Below are positions 44,601 through 53,712 of a stretch of DNA of 64,000 bases, in pieces; position 1 is the stretch's first letter; each line of letters starts with the position of its first letter. Source of the stretch: Alphaproteobacteria bacterium (GTDB lineage: Bacteria; Pseudomonadota; Alphaproteobacteria; Sphingomonadales; Emcibacteraceae); the NCBI GenBank assembly GCA_002401455.1, contig NVTE01000001.1, positions 319,962 through 383,961 of the forward strand. The letters run 5' to 3'. Position numbers and translations under genes: made by a program. The notes beneath the pieces are model-generated. The model saw only the letters and a program-made list of their open reading frames with translations. It had not been told where the DNA came from and made no database searches.

Positions 44601-46343
44601 ATGACTCTCCCGAAAAATGCCCTCCTCGCCCTGCTGTGCACCGCCCTGACCGGACCGGCGGCCCTCGCCGACAACACCGATGACTTCCATAAGCTTCTGG
44701 AGGACCACTGGGCGCGGGCCAGCCAGGAAAAAGTCTTCTTCCGCACTGACCCCGATGGCTTTCGCATGAACGGCACCCTGCCCGAATTCAGCAAGGTGGC
44801 CCGGGACCGTCGGGCGGCCTTCAACGCGAAGGTCATGAAGCGCTTGGCAAAAATAGAGATCAGTGAACTAAGCAAAAAGGACCGGGTCAGCTATCAGCTT
44901 TTTACCTATGAACGCCAAACCGAGGCCAACAGCTATCAGCAGCCCGGATATCTGTTCCCGATCACCAAACTGTTTGGCTATCACACCTATTTTGCCGATG
45001 CCCCGGCTAACATGTCGTTCCTGACGGCGGCAGACTATGAAAAATACCTGATCAGCCTAGCCGACTTCCCGCGCTATAATCAGGAACAGATCTCTCTGCT
45101 CCGGGAGGCCGCCACCAAAGGCTTTACCCACTATTGCACGTCCATGAACGGCTATGAGATAACCATCAGCCAGCATATTGTTAAAGATGCCCGGGACAGC
45201 AAATTGTTCGGCCCCTTCAAGTCCTTTCCCCAGCGGCTGTCCGAAACCCAACGGGCCGCTTTTACCGCAGTCGGCCTGAAGCTGATCACCGAAAAAATCA
45301 TCCCGGAATATCAGGCTTTTTACGATTTCTATACCAAGGACTATATGACCCAGTGCCGGACAGAGCCGGGCATCAGCAGCGTCAAAGGCGGGGCAGCCTA
45401 TTACAAATCAGAGATTGAATTTTTCACCACCACCGACATGAGCCCCCGGGACATCCATGATCTGGGTCTCAGCGAGGTCAGCCGAATCCGCAGCGAGATG
45501 ACGGCGATCATGAAAAAAGTCGGTTTTGAGGGCACCTTCAAAGCCTTCCTGGGTTACCTGCGCACCGACCCAAAATTTTATGCCAAAAGCGAACAGGAAA
45601 TTCTGGGCCGGGCGGCGCTGATTGCCAAGGATATGGAAGGGGAACTGCCCAAATTCTTTGGCCACCTGCCCCGGGGCACCTATAAGATCAGGCCGGGCAC
45701 CCGGGGGGCCTTCTATATGGCGGCGGCCGGCGGCGGCACCACGTCGGGCACTTATTTCCTCGGCACCCAGGATCTTTCGGCTCAACCGCTTTTTACCCTG
45801 GAGGCCCTGACCTTCCATGAGGCGGTGCCGGGTCATCACCTGCAATCAGCCCTGGCCATGGAAATGGACGTGGCTGAATTTCGCAAGACCCTCTATCATT
45901 CGGCCTACGGTGAAGGCTGGGGCCTGTATAGCGAACGCCTGGGCAAGGAAATGGGCTTTTACCAAGACCCCTATAGTGATTTTGGTCGCCTGACCTATGA
46001 AACCTGGCGGGCTGTGCGGCTGGTGGTCGATACCGGAATTCATGCCTTTGGCTGGTCCCGGCAGCAGGCCATCGACTATATGCTGGACAATGCCGCCCTC
46101 AGCCAGGCCGAGGTAGAGGCCGAAATCGACCGCTACATCACCTGGCCAGCCCAGGCCCTGTCCTATAAAATTGGAGAGATCAAAATCCGCCAGTTGCGCA
46201 AAATGGCCGAAGAAACCCTGGGGGAGAGATTCGACCTGCGGGCGTTCCATGACATGATCCTGGGCAATGGCTCCCTGCCCATCGCCATTTTGGAACAAGT
46301 GGTCACCGAATGGGTCACAGAAAGGGACATTGGCCAAAAATGA
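44601..46343 (+). CDS. DUF885 family exported metallohydrolase-like protein
   Basis: A 580-residue protein with a signal peptide (about 1-24, AALADN). The family is related to zinc metallopeptidases and carries the motif HEAVPGHH, seen here near residue 412, followed later by a Glu-rich YGEGWGLYSERLG segment likely to supply the third ligand. It would act in the periplasm as a peptidase or similar hydrolase; no substrate is established. An AAGGAA ribosome site lies within the end of the upstream remnant frame. Confidence 0.87.
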   Translation: MTLPKNALLALLCTALTGPAALADNTDDFHKLLEDHWARASQEKVFFRTDPDGFRMNGTLPEFSKVARDRRAAFNAKVMKRLAKIEISELSKKDRVSYQLFTYERQTEANSYQQPGYLFPITKLFGYHTYFADAPANMSFLTAADYEKYLISLADFPRYNQEQISLLREAATKGFTHYCTSMNGYEITISQHIVKDARDSKLFGPFKSFPQRLSETQRAAFTAVGLKLITEKIIPEYQAFYDFYTKDYMTQCRTEPGISSVKGGAAYYKSEIEFFTTTDMSPRDIHDLGLSEVSRIRSEMTAIMKKVGFEGTFKAFLGYLRTDPKFYAKSEQEILGRAALIAKDMEGELPKFFGHLPRGTYKIRPGTRGAFYMAAAGGGTTSGTYFLGTQDLSAQPLFTLEALTFHEAVPGHHLQSALAMEMDVAEFRKTLYHSAYGEGWGLYSERLGKEMGFYQDPYSDFGRLTYETWRAVRLVVDTGIHAFGWSRQQAIDYMLDNAALSQAEVEAEIDRYITWPAQALSYKIGEIKIRQLRKMAEETLGERFDLRAFHDMILGNGSLPIAILEQVVTEWVTERDIGQK

Positions 46344-46446
46344 TCCTTTAAAAAATCAAACAGTCATTTATTTTTACCGCGCCTTATGTATCATGTGCTC
46401 TGATTTAATTGACAGAGGCCTTTTCATGAGGTAACTCTGTGTTATA

Positions 46447-46457
46447 TTGCGCTGCAA
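46447..46457. promoter_or_regulatory. Short palindrome upstream of etfBA (possible PhaR-like site)
   Basis: TTGC-GCT-GCAA lies 82 bases before the etfB start. TGC-N3-GCA palindromes are used by PhaR-type regulators of polyhydroxybutyrate metabolism in some proteobacteria. The link is suggestive because hbdA follows etfBA, but the site is short. Confidence 0.3.
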
Positions 46458-46538
46458 CAAATTATAAAGCTATCTTACGTATGTTAACTTTCTGATTTGT
46501 GAAATATAATTGCTTAAACCAATGGGAGAGTGACCCTA

Positions 46539-47288
46539 ATGAAGATTCTGGTCCCGGTTAAACGGGTTATTGATTATAATGTTAAAGTCCGCGTTAAAGC
46601 TGACAATACAGGTGTGGAACTGGCGAACGTCAAGATGTCCATGAACCCTTTTGATGAGATCGCGGTTGAAGAAGCCCTGCGAATCAAGGAAGCGGGCAAC
46701 GCCGACGAAGTGATTGTGGTTTCCGTTGGACCGGCACAGGCCCAGGAAACCCTGCGCACGGCTCTGGCCATGGGTGCGGACCGGGCGATCCTGGTTAAAA
46801 CCGATGAAGCGGTTGAGCCTCTGGCCATCGCAAAAATTCTCAAAGCCATCGTTGGGGAAGAAAATCCTGGCCTGGTTCTGCTGGGCAAACAAGCCATTGA
46901 TAATGATTGTAACCAGACCGCCCAGATGCTGGCGGCTCTTCTGGGCTGGCCTCAGGGCACCTTCGCCTCCGAAGTCAAGCTTGGCGACGGCACAGTGAAT
47001 GTCACCCGGGAAATCGACGGCGGACTGGAAACAATTAAGCTGAACCTGCCGGCTGTGGTCAGCGCGGATCTGCGGCTCAATGAGCCCCGTTACGCCTCCC
47101 TGCCCAACATCATGAAGGCCAAACGCAAACCGCTGGAGGTCAAAGAGCCTGCCGATTATGGCGTCGATACTGCCAGACGGGTCACCACCCTGAAAGTGGA
47201 AGAACCGTCCAAACGCGAAGCCGGCGTTATAGTGGCATCTATCAAGGAATTGGTCGCCAAATTGCGTGACGAAGCAGGAGTAATCTGA
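46539..47288 (+). CDS. etfB: Electron transfer flavoprotein beta subunit
   Basis: A 249-residue subunit of the ETF heterodimer, which collects electrons from acyl-CoA dehydrogenases and passes them to ETF-quinone oxidoreductase. The family N-terminus [19 protein letters not shown] is seen, together with [16 protein letters not shown] and the AMP-site region [20 protein letters not shown]. The ATG at 46539 sits eight bases after GGGAGAG; an in-frame GTG at 46530 lies within that site. The etfA start is two bases beyond the stop. Confidence 0.96.
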   Translation: MKILVPVKRVIDYNVKVRVKADNTGVELANVKMSMNPFDEIAVEEALRIKEAGNADEVIVVSVGPAQAQETLRTALAMGADRAILVKTDEAVEPLAIAKILKAIVGEENPGLVLLGKQAIDNDCNQTAQMLAALLGWPQGTFASEVKLGDGTVNVTREIDGGLETIKLNLPAVVSADLRLNEPRYASLPNIMKAKRKPLEVKEPADYGVDTARRVTTLKVEEPSKREAGVIVASIKELVAKLRDEAGVI

Positions 47289-47290
47289 TT

Positions 47291-48220
47291 ATGACATCCC
47301 TAGTAATTGCTGATCATGATAATGTCAGCCTGAAAGACAGCACCCTCAACGCCGTAACCGCCGCCGCCAATCTTGGTGACGTGGACATTCTGGTGATCGG
47401 TTCTGACTGTGCCGCTGCTGCTGAGGCGGCTGCCAAGGTTGCCGGTGTGTCAAAAGTCCTGGTCGCCGACAGTGCCGACTATGCCCATCCCCTGGCCGAG
47501 GTTATCGCGCCATTGGTGGTCAAGCTCGCCGACGGTTATGACGCGATTCTGGTTGCCGCGACCACCACGGGCAAAAATTTTATGCCCCGGGTTGCTGCCC
47601 TGCTCGACATGGCGCAGATTTCCGACATTATTTCCGTTGAAAGTGCCGACACCTTCAAACGGCCGATTTATGCTGGTAACGCCATCGCGACGGTGCAGTC
47701 CAGCGATGCCAAGAAACTGATCACCGTCCGGACCACAGCCTTCCCCGCTGCGGCAACAGAAGGCGGCTCCGCGACCATCGAAAATATCGACACCATCGAC
47801 AACCCTGGCATTTCAAGTTTTGTCAGTGCAGAACTTTCGTCGTCTGAGCGGCCTGAGCTGACCAGTGCGAAGATCATCATCTCTGGTGGTCGTGGCATGG
47901 GCAGCGGCGAGAATTTCGCCTTGATTGAAGCCGTCGCCGACAAGCTTGGCGCCGCCATTGGTGCCTCCCGCGCGGCCGTTGATGCCGGTTTTGTGCCCAA
48001 TGATTATCAGGTTGGCCAGACCGGCAAGATTGTCGCCCCTGACCTGTACATCGCGGTTGGTATTTCCGGTGCGATCCAGCATCTGGCCGGCATGAAGGAC
48101 AGCAAGGTGATTGTCGCCATTAACAAGGACGAAGAAGCGCCGATTTTTCAGGTTGCCGATTATGGTATCGTCGCCGACTTATTTCAGGCTTTGCCAGAGC
48201 TTGAAAAAGAGTTATCATAA
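47291..48220 (+). CDS. etfA: Electron transfer flavoprotein alpha subunit
   Basis: A 309-residue FAD-binding subunit. The C-terminal FAD domain has the diagnostic [12 protein letters not shown] near residue 197 and the [30 protein letters not shown] stretch near 237-266, where FAD is held. An AGGAG site precedes the ATG. It forms an operon with etfB and hbdA. The likely electron donors include the acyl-CoA dehydrogenase encoded at 14.9 kb. Confidence 0.96.
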   Translation: MTSLVIADHDNVSLKDSTLNAVTAAANLGDVDILVIGSDCAAAAEAAAKVAGVSKVLVADSADYAHPLAEVIAPLVVKLADGYDAILVAATTTGKNFMPRVAALLDMAQISDIISVESADTFKRPIYAGNAIATVQSSDAKKLITVRTTAFPAAATEGGSATIENIDTIDNPGISSFVSAELSSSERPELTSAKIIISGGRGMGSGENFALIEAVADKLGAAIGASRAAVDAGFVPNDYQVGQTGKIVAPDLYIAVGISGAIQHLAGMKDSKVIVAINKDEEAPIFQVADYGIVADLFQALPELEKELS

Positions 48221-48257
48221 CAGCCTGAGTTTTTAACCCAAAGAAAGATACCCCTAA

Positions 48258-49130
48258 ATGGTACAACATGTCGGGATTATTGGTGCAGGACAGATGGGCA
48301 ACGGGATTGCTCATGTGTTTGCTGTCGCCGGTTATGATGTCCTCCTGAGCGATATTAATGCTGAAGCCCTGGTCAAGGCGCTGAAGAAAGTAGAAGCAAA
48401 CCTTCATCGTCAAGTCGTCAAAGGTCTCATCTCTGATGATGAGGCCAAAGCCGCCCTCGCCCGGGTCAAGACCGACACCACCCTGGATGGTTTTTCTGAA
48501 GTCGATCTGGCCATTGAGGCGGCGACGGAAAATGAGAAGGTTAAAATCGCTATTTTTCAGCAGCTCTGCCCGATTCTGAAGGCCGACGCGATTCTAGCGA
48601 CCAATACCTCCTCTATTTCCATCACCCGCCTGGCCTCGACCACGGACCGTCCGGAAAAATTCATCGGCCTGCATTTCATGAACCCGGTTCCGGTCATGAA
48701 ACTGGTCGAACTGATCCGGGGTATCGCTACCAGCGAAGAAACCTATAAGGTTGCCGAGACGTTCATCGCGAAAATCGGCAAGACATCGGCCAATTCAGAA
48801 GATTTCCCGGCCTTTATCGTCAACCGTCTGTTGCTGCCGATGATCAATGAAGCCGTCTATACCCTCTATGAAGGGGTCGGATCGGTCGAATCCATTGATA
48901 AAGCCATGCGCCTGGGGGCCAATCACCCCATGGGACCGTTGCAACTGGCAGACTTTATCGGCCTTGATACCTGTCTCTCAATCATGCAGGTGCTATATGA
49001 GGGGCTGGCGGATACCAAATACCGTCCCTGCCCCCTGCTGGTCAAATATGTTGAAGCCGGATGGATCGGAAAGAAAGTCAACCGGGGGTTCTATGACTAT
49101 CGGGGCGAAGAGCCGGTACCAACCCGCTAA
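48258..49130 (+). CDS. 3-hydroxybutyryl-CoA dehydrogenase
   Basis: A 290-residue NAD(P)-dependent 3-hydroxyacyl-CoA dehydrogenase of the short, single-function HbdA/PaaH class. The Rossmann loop GIIGAGQMGNGIAHVFAVAGYDV is at about 5-27. The catalytic histidine is in LHFMNPVPVMKLVE and the C-terminal dimer domain contains ADFIGLDTCL. Third gene of the etfB-etfA operon. It can serve butyrate/PHB metabolism or the phenylacetate pathway represented at the right edge. Confidence 0.93.
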   Translation: MVQHVGIIGAGQMGNGIAHVFAVAGYDVLLSDINAEALVKALKKVEANLHRQVVKGLISDDEAKAALARVKTDTTLDGFSEVDLAIEAATENEKVKIAIFQQLCPILKADAILATNTSSISITRLASTTDRPEKFIGLHFMNPVPVMKLVELIRGIATSEETYKVAETFIAKIGKTSANSEDFPAFIVNRLLLPMINEAVYTLYEGVGSVESIDKAMRLGANHPMGPLQLADFIGLDTCLSIMQVLYEGLADTKYRPCPLLVKYVEAGWIGKKVNRGFYDYRGEEPVPTR

Positions 49131-49193
49131 TATTTACGCGCCTCACCGGCAAGAAATCTACATCAGGTCACAAACGAGATTTCAAAGGTTTAC

Positions 49194-49757
49194 ATGCTTA
49201 CGGAAGATGAAAATCAACGCCTACAACAGGTCACTGATTTCTGGTTTACCCACCTGAAACCAGAAGACTGGTTCGTGCGATCTGATCAGGTTGATCAGGA
49301 CATCACGGATGGTTTTTCCCAGGACTATGTATATTTCAAAGACCGCGACCTGGACAGCTTGGATCTGACCGGAGAGCAGGTTTTGGCCGCGATCATCCTT
49401 TTTGATCAGATGCCGCGCAATATGTTCCGGGACAGTGCCCAGGCCTTTGAGACCGACGGCCTCTCCCGGTCCCTGTGCACAATGGCCCTGGCCGGCGGGC
49501 TGGACCTGAAGATGAGCGATATTAAAAAGTCGTTCCTCTATCTGCCCCTGGAGCATAGCGAAGACCTCAGGGACCAGGAATTATGCGTCAGCCTGTTCGA
49601 GCAACGAACCAAGCTCACTGAACAAATTGATTATGCTGTCCGCCATCATGATGTTATCAGCCGTTTTGGCCGCTTTCCCCACCGGAATGCCACCCTTGGC
49701 CGCGCCTCAACTCCGAAAGAGGATGCGTATCTGACCGGTGGTGGTGACAGCTTCTAA
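49194..49757 (+). CDS. DUF924 family protein
   Basis: A 187-residue all-helical soluble protein. It is assigned by the N-terminal VTDFWFTHLKPEDWFV region, the LAAIILFDQMPRNMFRDSAQAFETD block, and a HSEDLRDQELCV motif. Structural work on the family shows a tetratricopeptide-like fold, but no function is established. It follows hbdA by 63 bases and precedes the YHS-domain gene by 22. Confidence 0.85.
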   Translation: MLTEDENQRLQQVTDFWFTHLKPEDWFVRSDQVDQDITDGFSQDYVYFKDRDLDSLDLTGEQVLAAIILFDQMPRNMFRDSAQAFETDGLSRSLCTMALAGGLDLKMSDIKKSFLYLPLEHSEDLRDQELCVSLFEQRTKLTEQIDYAVRHHDVISRFGRFPHRNATLGRASTPKEDAYLTGGGDSF

Positions 49758-49779
49758 ACACAACAAGGGTTGGAAAACC

Positions 49780-50301
49780 ATGACGAACTTCACCAAATTA
49801 CTGATGTTAATTTCTACACTGGTCCTGCTGATCGGTGGTGGGGTCTCCTTTTACCTCACCTATCAGGGCTATCAGACCGTAGCTCTGACCAATGCTAGCG
49901 AACAGGGCATTGCCATCGACGGCTTTGACGCCGTGGCCTTTCATACTGAGGGGAGCGCCCAAAAGGGGCTCGAACATTACCAGGTCACCTGGGCCGGGGC
50001 CACATGGTATTTCTCAACCTTCGACAATCGCCAGGCTTTTTCCGGTGATCCTGAAAAATATGCCCCCCAATTTGGCGGATATGATTCTTACGGCATGGCC
50101 ATGAACGGCGCAACCCATCCCGCAACCCCTGAACTCTGGACCATAGAAGACGCCAAGCTCTTTCTTTTCCACTCCGGCCAAACCCGCAAACGGTGGCATG
50201 AAAACAGCCCAGACAACCTGAGAGAGGCCAATATCAACTGGACCCGGATCAAGCAGCAAATACAATATAAAAGGGAAATGGAAAAAGACACCAAGCCCTG
50301 A
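49780..50301 (+). CDS. YHS domain membrane-anchored protein
   Basis: A 173-residue protein with one N-terminal membrane helix (about 6-28) and a YHS-type domain: GIAIDGFDAVAFHTEG, then TWYFSTFDNRQAFSGDPEKYAPQFGGYDSYGMAMNG. The YHS domain is found near copper ATPases and in metal-handling proteins, often binding metals or heme. The ATG at 49780 follows a GGGTTGG site; the longer frame to 49738 overlaps the previous gene. It meets the MarR gene tail to tail with five bases between. Confidence 0.82.
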   Translation: MTNFTKLLMLISTLVLLIGGGVSFYLTYQGYQTVALTNASEQGIAIDGFDAVAFHTEGSAQKGLEHYQVTWAGATWYFSTFDNRQAFSGDPEKYAPQFGGYDSYGMAMNGATHPATPELWTIEDAKLFLFHSGQTRKRWHENSPDNLREANINWTRIKQQIQYKREMEKDTKP

Positions 50302-50306
50302 TTATT

Positions 50307-50816
50307 TTAAGTATTGTCCAGCATCTGCTTGGCCTTTTCTTGCAGCTTTGCCATGATCTGATAATAATATTTCAGTTCCGCCTTACTCAGGACCTCTTGC
50401 AGTTCAAGCCCCCGTGCGTTCATTGTCGGGCGAATTTCTTCGCAAATAGCAACCCCTTTATCGGTCAGATAAAGCACCTTGCGCCGTCGGTCTGCCTCAT
50501 CGCCGCCGGTAAAAACACATCCCTGTTTTTCAAGCTTGCCCACAGCCCGGGTAATGGTGGCCCGGTCCATTCCGGTTTCCGCCGCAACCTGGGCTGGCAT
50601 CATGGGGCCCTTGCAGCCCAACATACCCAAAACCCGCCATTCACGGGCCGTCAGACCACTCTGCTGCACATAAACATCCGAGGTCACCTGCCGGATCAAG
50701 TTGGTCAGCATACCGATTTGAAAGGGCAAATGATCATAAAGCTCAAGGGGCGGGTCTGGCATTTTTCCCCGCGCGTCCTGCGGGAGAGATGGAAGGTCTT
50801 TTTTCTGATGGGACAT
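50307..50816 (-). CDS. MarR family transcriptional regulator
   Basis: A 169-residue winged-helix regulator of the MarR family, usually a repressor released by a small phenolic or oxidant ligand. The winged-helix core spans about 60-135, with LTAREWRVLGMLGCKGPM, MDRATITRAVGKLEKQG and the wing GGDEADRRRKVLYLTDKG. The aromatic-catabolism genes 3-13 kb downstream are plausible but unproven targets. Two direct repeats GTTCAAA in the promoter region (50836-50856) are possible autoregulatory sites. Confidence 0.9.
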   Translation of the reverse strand: MSHQKKDLPSLPQDARGKMPDPPLELYDHLPFQIGMLTNLIRQVTSDVYVQQSGLTAREWRVLGMLGCKGPMMPAQVAAETGMDRATITRAVGKLEKQGCVFTGGDEADRRRKVLYLTDKGVAICEEIRPTMNARGLELQEVLSKAELKYYYQIMAKLQEKAKQMLDNT

Positions 50817-50908
50817 GCGCTATCGGCCTGTTCAAATTATTCGTTCAAAAGTAGTGTGAAAAAATATAGCACAATTCCTTATTTAAGATCAAGCGCTTAC
50901 ATGACGAC

Positions 50909-52045
50909 TTACTGTGAATATAACAACTCTTTAGCCTTGGCTCGGGCTTTGATCGCCCGGGTCTCATCTCCAAGTTTAGCATAGGTATCTCCCAACAGTT
51001 TATGGAATTTACCTTCCCTTATCTGACGTTTCAATGCGGCCTTTAAATGACGAAGGGTCAGATCATAATCGCCTTGTTCGTAGGCATCCAGAGCCTGATG
51101 ATAACGATAGTAGGGGTTTTTCATCTGATAATCCCGGGCCAATTCGAAATAATAATCAGATTTTCTCATTTCCCCCATATGATCATACAGGACACTCAGG
51201 TTGCTAAAAACCGACTGCTGCCGCCTATTATAGGCGAGAGCAATAAAATAAGCCTTTTCCGCATAATCATACATCTCTTTCATCCGGTACAGGACCCCCA
51301 GGTTAGACCAAATCGCTGCATCCTCTGGCGACAATTCGAGAGCTTTGACCAAATAACGGAAGGCATTTTTAAAATCATCCTTAAACAGGTAATCTGTTCC
51401 CTTGTTACTGTAATACAGGGCGATGGCATCTTCGTCGGAAATTTTCCAGGCGGGGTAAAAGGATTTATTGTTCACCTGGTCAATATCTATGATAAAAGAC
51501 CCGCTGTTTCGCAAATCTATGCGAACATTCACATGTCGGTTAAGGTAATATAATTCACCCTTGCCGCTACTCCATTCTGGGGGAATCGCCACTTCCTGAA
51601 AACTTGCTCTCAGTCCCCGGGCCCGGGCAAGGACCGTGAATAAATAACTGAAGGCCAGGCAATTACCTTCTGACTTCCGAAAGGCATCCCACGCGGTATG
51701 GGTTTTTGAGGAATCATAGATCATGCCCAGGGTGCCACCGCCAAAAATCATCCTGGAAAGAGTCCTGACACGAGTACTTTCCCCATTTCTCCGGGGCACA
51801 TACCTATCAAGATAATCCCGCATCTTATCATTAATTTCCAAGACATTGTCTTCTGGCAAGACCATCGTCTTTGCCTGCTCCCCATACAGGGCCTCCCCCG
51901 ACAGCAAGTTGGCACGTGTGATCGCAGCCGTTTCATAAAACGGTGCCTGGATAACTATATTTCGGCTACAACCCCCCAGAAAAAAGCTACCGATAAAAAG
52001 CAGAAGGCTGGCCAAGAAATAATATATTTTCCGCAGAATGAGCAT
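50909..52045 (-). CDS. Transglutaminase-like TPR lipoprotein
   Basis: A 378-residue predicted lipoprotein (lipobox LGGC, Cys26). Residues about 90-195 form a transglutaminase-like fold whose triad is visible: Cys129 in EGNCLAFSYLF, His171 in NRHVNVRI and Asp187/189 in FIIDID. Residues about 200-375 are TPR repeats (AIWSNLGVLYRMKEMYDYAEKAYFIAL and similar). Members are peptidases or amide-bond transferases, or, without activity, scaffolds. Substrate unknown. It stands alone upstream of the aldehyde dehydrogenase gene. Confidence 0.82.
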   Translation of the reverse strand: MLILRKIYYFLASLLLFIGSFFLGGCSRNIVIQAPFYETAAITRANLLSGEALYGEQAKTMVLPEDNVLEINDKMRDYLDRYVPRRNGESTRVRTLSRMIFGGGTLGMIYDSSKTHTAWDAFRKSEGNCLAFSYLFTVLARARGLRASFQEVAIPPEWSSGKGELYYLNRHVNVRIDLRNSGSFIIDIDQVNNKSFYPAWKISDEDAIALYYSNKGTDYLFKDDFKNAFRYLVKALELSPEDAAIWSNLGVLYRMKEMYDYAEKAYFIALAYNRRQQSVFSNLSVLYDHMGEMRKSDYYFELARDYQMKNPYYRYHQALDAYEQGDYDLTLRHLKAALKRQIREGKFHKLLGDTYAKLGDETRAIKARAKAKELLYSQ

Positions 52046-52139
52046 ATGTATTCCACTTAATTTCAGTCAAGTGCAATCCTATATATTCCCTCCCTCACCC
52101 GAGGATTATAGCATAACTCCGCTCATTCTCCAAATGGAG

Positions 52140-53618
52140 CTACTTCTTCAGTTCGCTCTTTATATAGGCCTGGAACCGGGCGCCAAAGGGCGGGCGCCCC
52201 TGGAGCAGGCCCATGATATCAAAGGGGCCCCGCTTGAAGACACTCATGGCATGAGAGAAGGTTCTGAAGCCCTCGAATCCATGGTAATGGCCCATGCCCG
52301 AGGCCCCGCTGCCACCAAAGGGCAGGTCTTCCTGTCCCACATGGAGCAGGAATTCATCATAGGCCACACCGCCGGCAATCACCTGTTGCCGAATGTGATC
52401 CCCCTCTGCCCCCCGCCCAAGAATATAGAGCGCCAGGGGCCGGGGCCGGGCCGTAATATAGCTGATCACCTCATCTATGGTGTCATAGGCCATGAGTGGC
52501 AGAAGAGGCCCAAAAATCTCCTCCTGCATCAGGGTCATGTCATCACTGACATCATGGATCACATGAAGCGGCAGAATATTATCCTTCCGGTCCCCACCAT
52601 AAGATACTGTTGACGTGACCACCGCGCCCTTCGCCCGGGCATCCTCAAGATAGCCCTCCAGCCGCTGTTTCTGGCGGGCATTGATCACGGAAGTGTATAC
52701 AGGGGCACCGTCCTTTTCAGGGTATAGCCCTTCAGCCCGGTCGAGCAGGGCTTGCTTCAGGGCGGGTAATTTATCCCGGGGTACAAAAATATAGTCTGGT
52801 GCCACACAAATCTGTCCGGCATTGACCATTTTGGCACTGGCAATCCTGAGCGCGGCATCCGCAATGTCACAGTCCGGCAAAATGACCGTCGGTGACTTGC
52901 CGCCAAGCTCCAGGGTAACGGGGGTCAGGTTTTCCGCCGCCGCCTTCATCACCAGCCGCCCGACCGCGCCCGACCCAGTATAGAATATATGGTCGAATTT
53001 TTGCCGGGTGAAGGCTTCGGACACCTCAATGCCGCCGCAAAAAACCGCCACCTCATCGGGCGAGAAATATTCCGCAAACAGCTTACGGGTCAGCTCCGAC
53101 GTCACCGGCACATGTTCAGAGGGCTTGATCATCACCCGGTTGCCGGCCGCCAGTGCCCCCGACAGGGGCGAGAAGATCATGCCAAGGGGGAAATTCCACG
53201 GGCTGATGATACCGACAACGCCCTTAGGTTTATAGTCGACCCAGGCACGACTGCCCAGAAGACCGAGCGGAAAGGTCGGGCTACGGCGCTCCTTCTTCAT
53301 CCATTTTCCCACATGATTACGGGCATATTTAAGGGCCTGGACCGATGGCACAATATCGGCAAACAGGGTCACTTCCTCTGTCCGCCCGCCATAATCCTCA
53401 TTCAGGGCCGCAATAAAATCATCCTTATGGTCAAGCAACAGGGCAATGGCCCGGTTCAGGCGGTCAACCCGGACCGCCTTACTGACCGGCAGATCCGCCA
53501 TCAGAGCTGCCCGTTGCCGGTCCAGAATATCTGTCATCTCTTGTGACATATCCTGATCATGCCCCTGATCGGCCTGTGGCGGCAGATGCAGGCCCGAAAT
53601 ATTCATTGAAATATCCAT
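52140..53618 (-). CDS. Aldehyde dehydrogenase (coniferyl-aldehyde type)
   Basis: A 492-residue NAD(P)-dependent aldehyde dehydrogenase of the short class used for coniferyl and other aromatic or long-chain aldehydes. The start at 53618 (MDISMNISG) has AAAGGA upstream. A longer frame exists to 53915 but crosses the divergent gene and has no family sequence. Glu237 in LELGGKSP and the nucleophile Cys271 in NAGQICVAP are present, with VVGIISPWNFPL for the dinucleotide. Divergent from the FAD dehydrogenase across a perfect 22-base palindrome. Confidence 0.92.
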   Translation of the reverse strand: MDISMNISGLHLPPQADQGHDQDMSQEMTDILDRQRAALMADLPVSKAVRVDRLNRAIALLLDHKDDFIAALNEDYGGRTEEVTLFADIVPSVQALKYARNHVGKWMKKERRSPTFPLGLLGSRAWVDYKPKGVVGIISPWNFPLGMIFSPLSGALAAGNRVMIKPSEHVPVTSELTRKLFAEYFSPDEVAVFCGGIEVSEAFTRQKFDHIFYTGSGAVGRLVMKAAAENLTPVTLELGGKSPTVILPDCDIADAALRIASAKMVNAGQICVAPDYIFVPRDKLPALKQALLDRAEGLYPEKDGAPVYTSVINARQKQRLEGYLEDARAKGAVVTSTVSYGGDRKDNILPLHVIHDVSDDMTLMQEEIFGPLLPLMAYDTIDEVISYITARPRPLALYILGRGAEGDHIRQQVIAGGVAYDEFLLHVGQEDLPFGGSGASGMGHYHGFEGFRTFSHAMSVFKRGPFDIMGLLQGRPPFGARFQAYIKSELKK

Positions 53619-53657
53619 GAGGCATCCTTTAACATTTCTATTTAGTGATATATCAGC

Positions 53658-53679
53658 TATCCTGATTGTGATCAGGATA
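53658..53679. promoter_or_regulatory. Perfect 22-base palindromic operator in the divergent promoter
   Basis: TATCCTGAT (53658-53666) and ATCAGGATA (53671-53679) flank TGTG. It is centred in the 94-base gap between two divergent genes and is well placed to control both. The cognate regulator is not identified. Confidence 0.6.
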
Positions 53680-53712
53680 CACGAAATATACGGAATGGGG
53701 AGTGAATAACAC

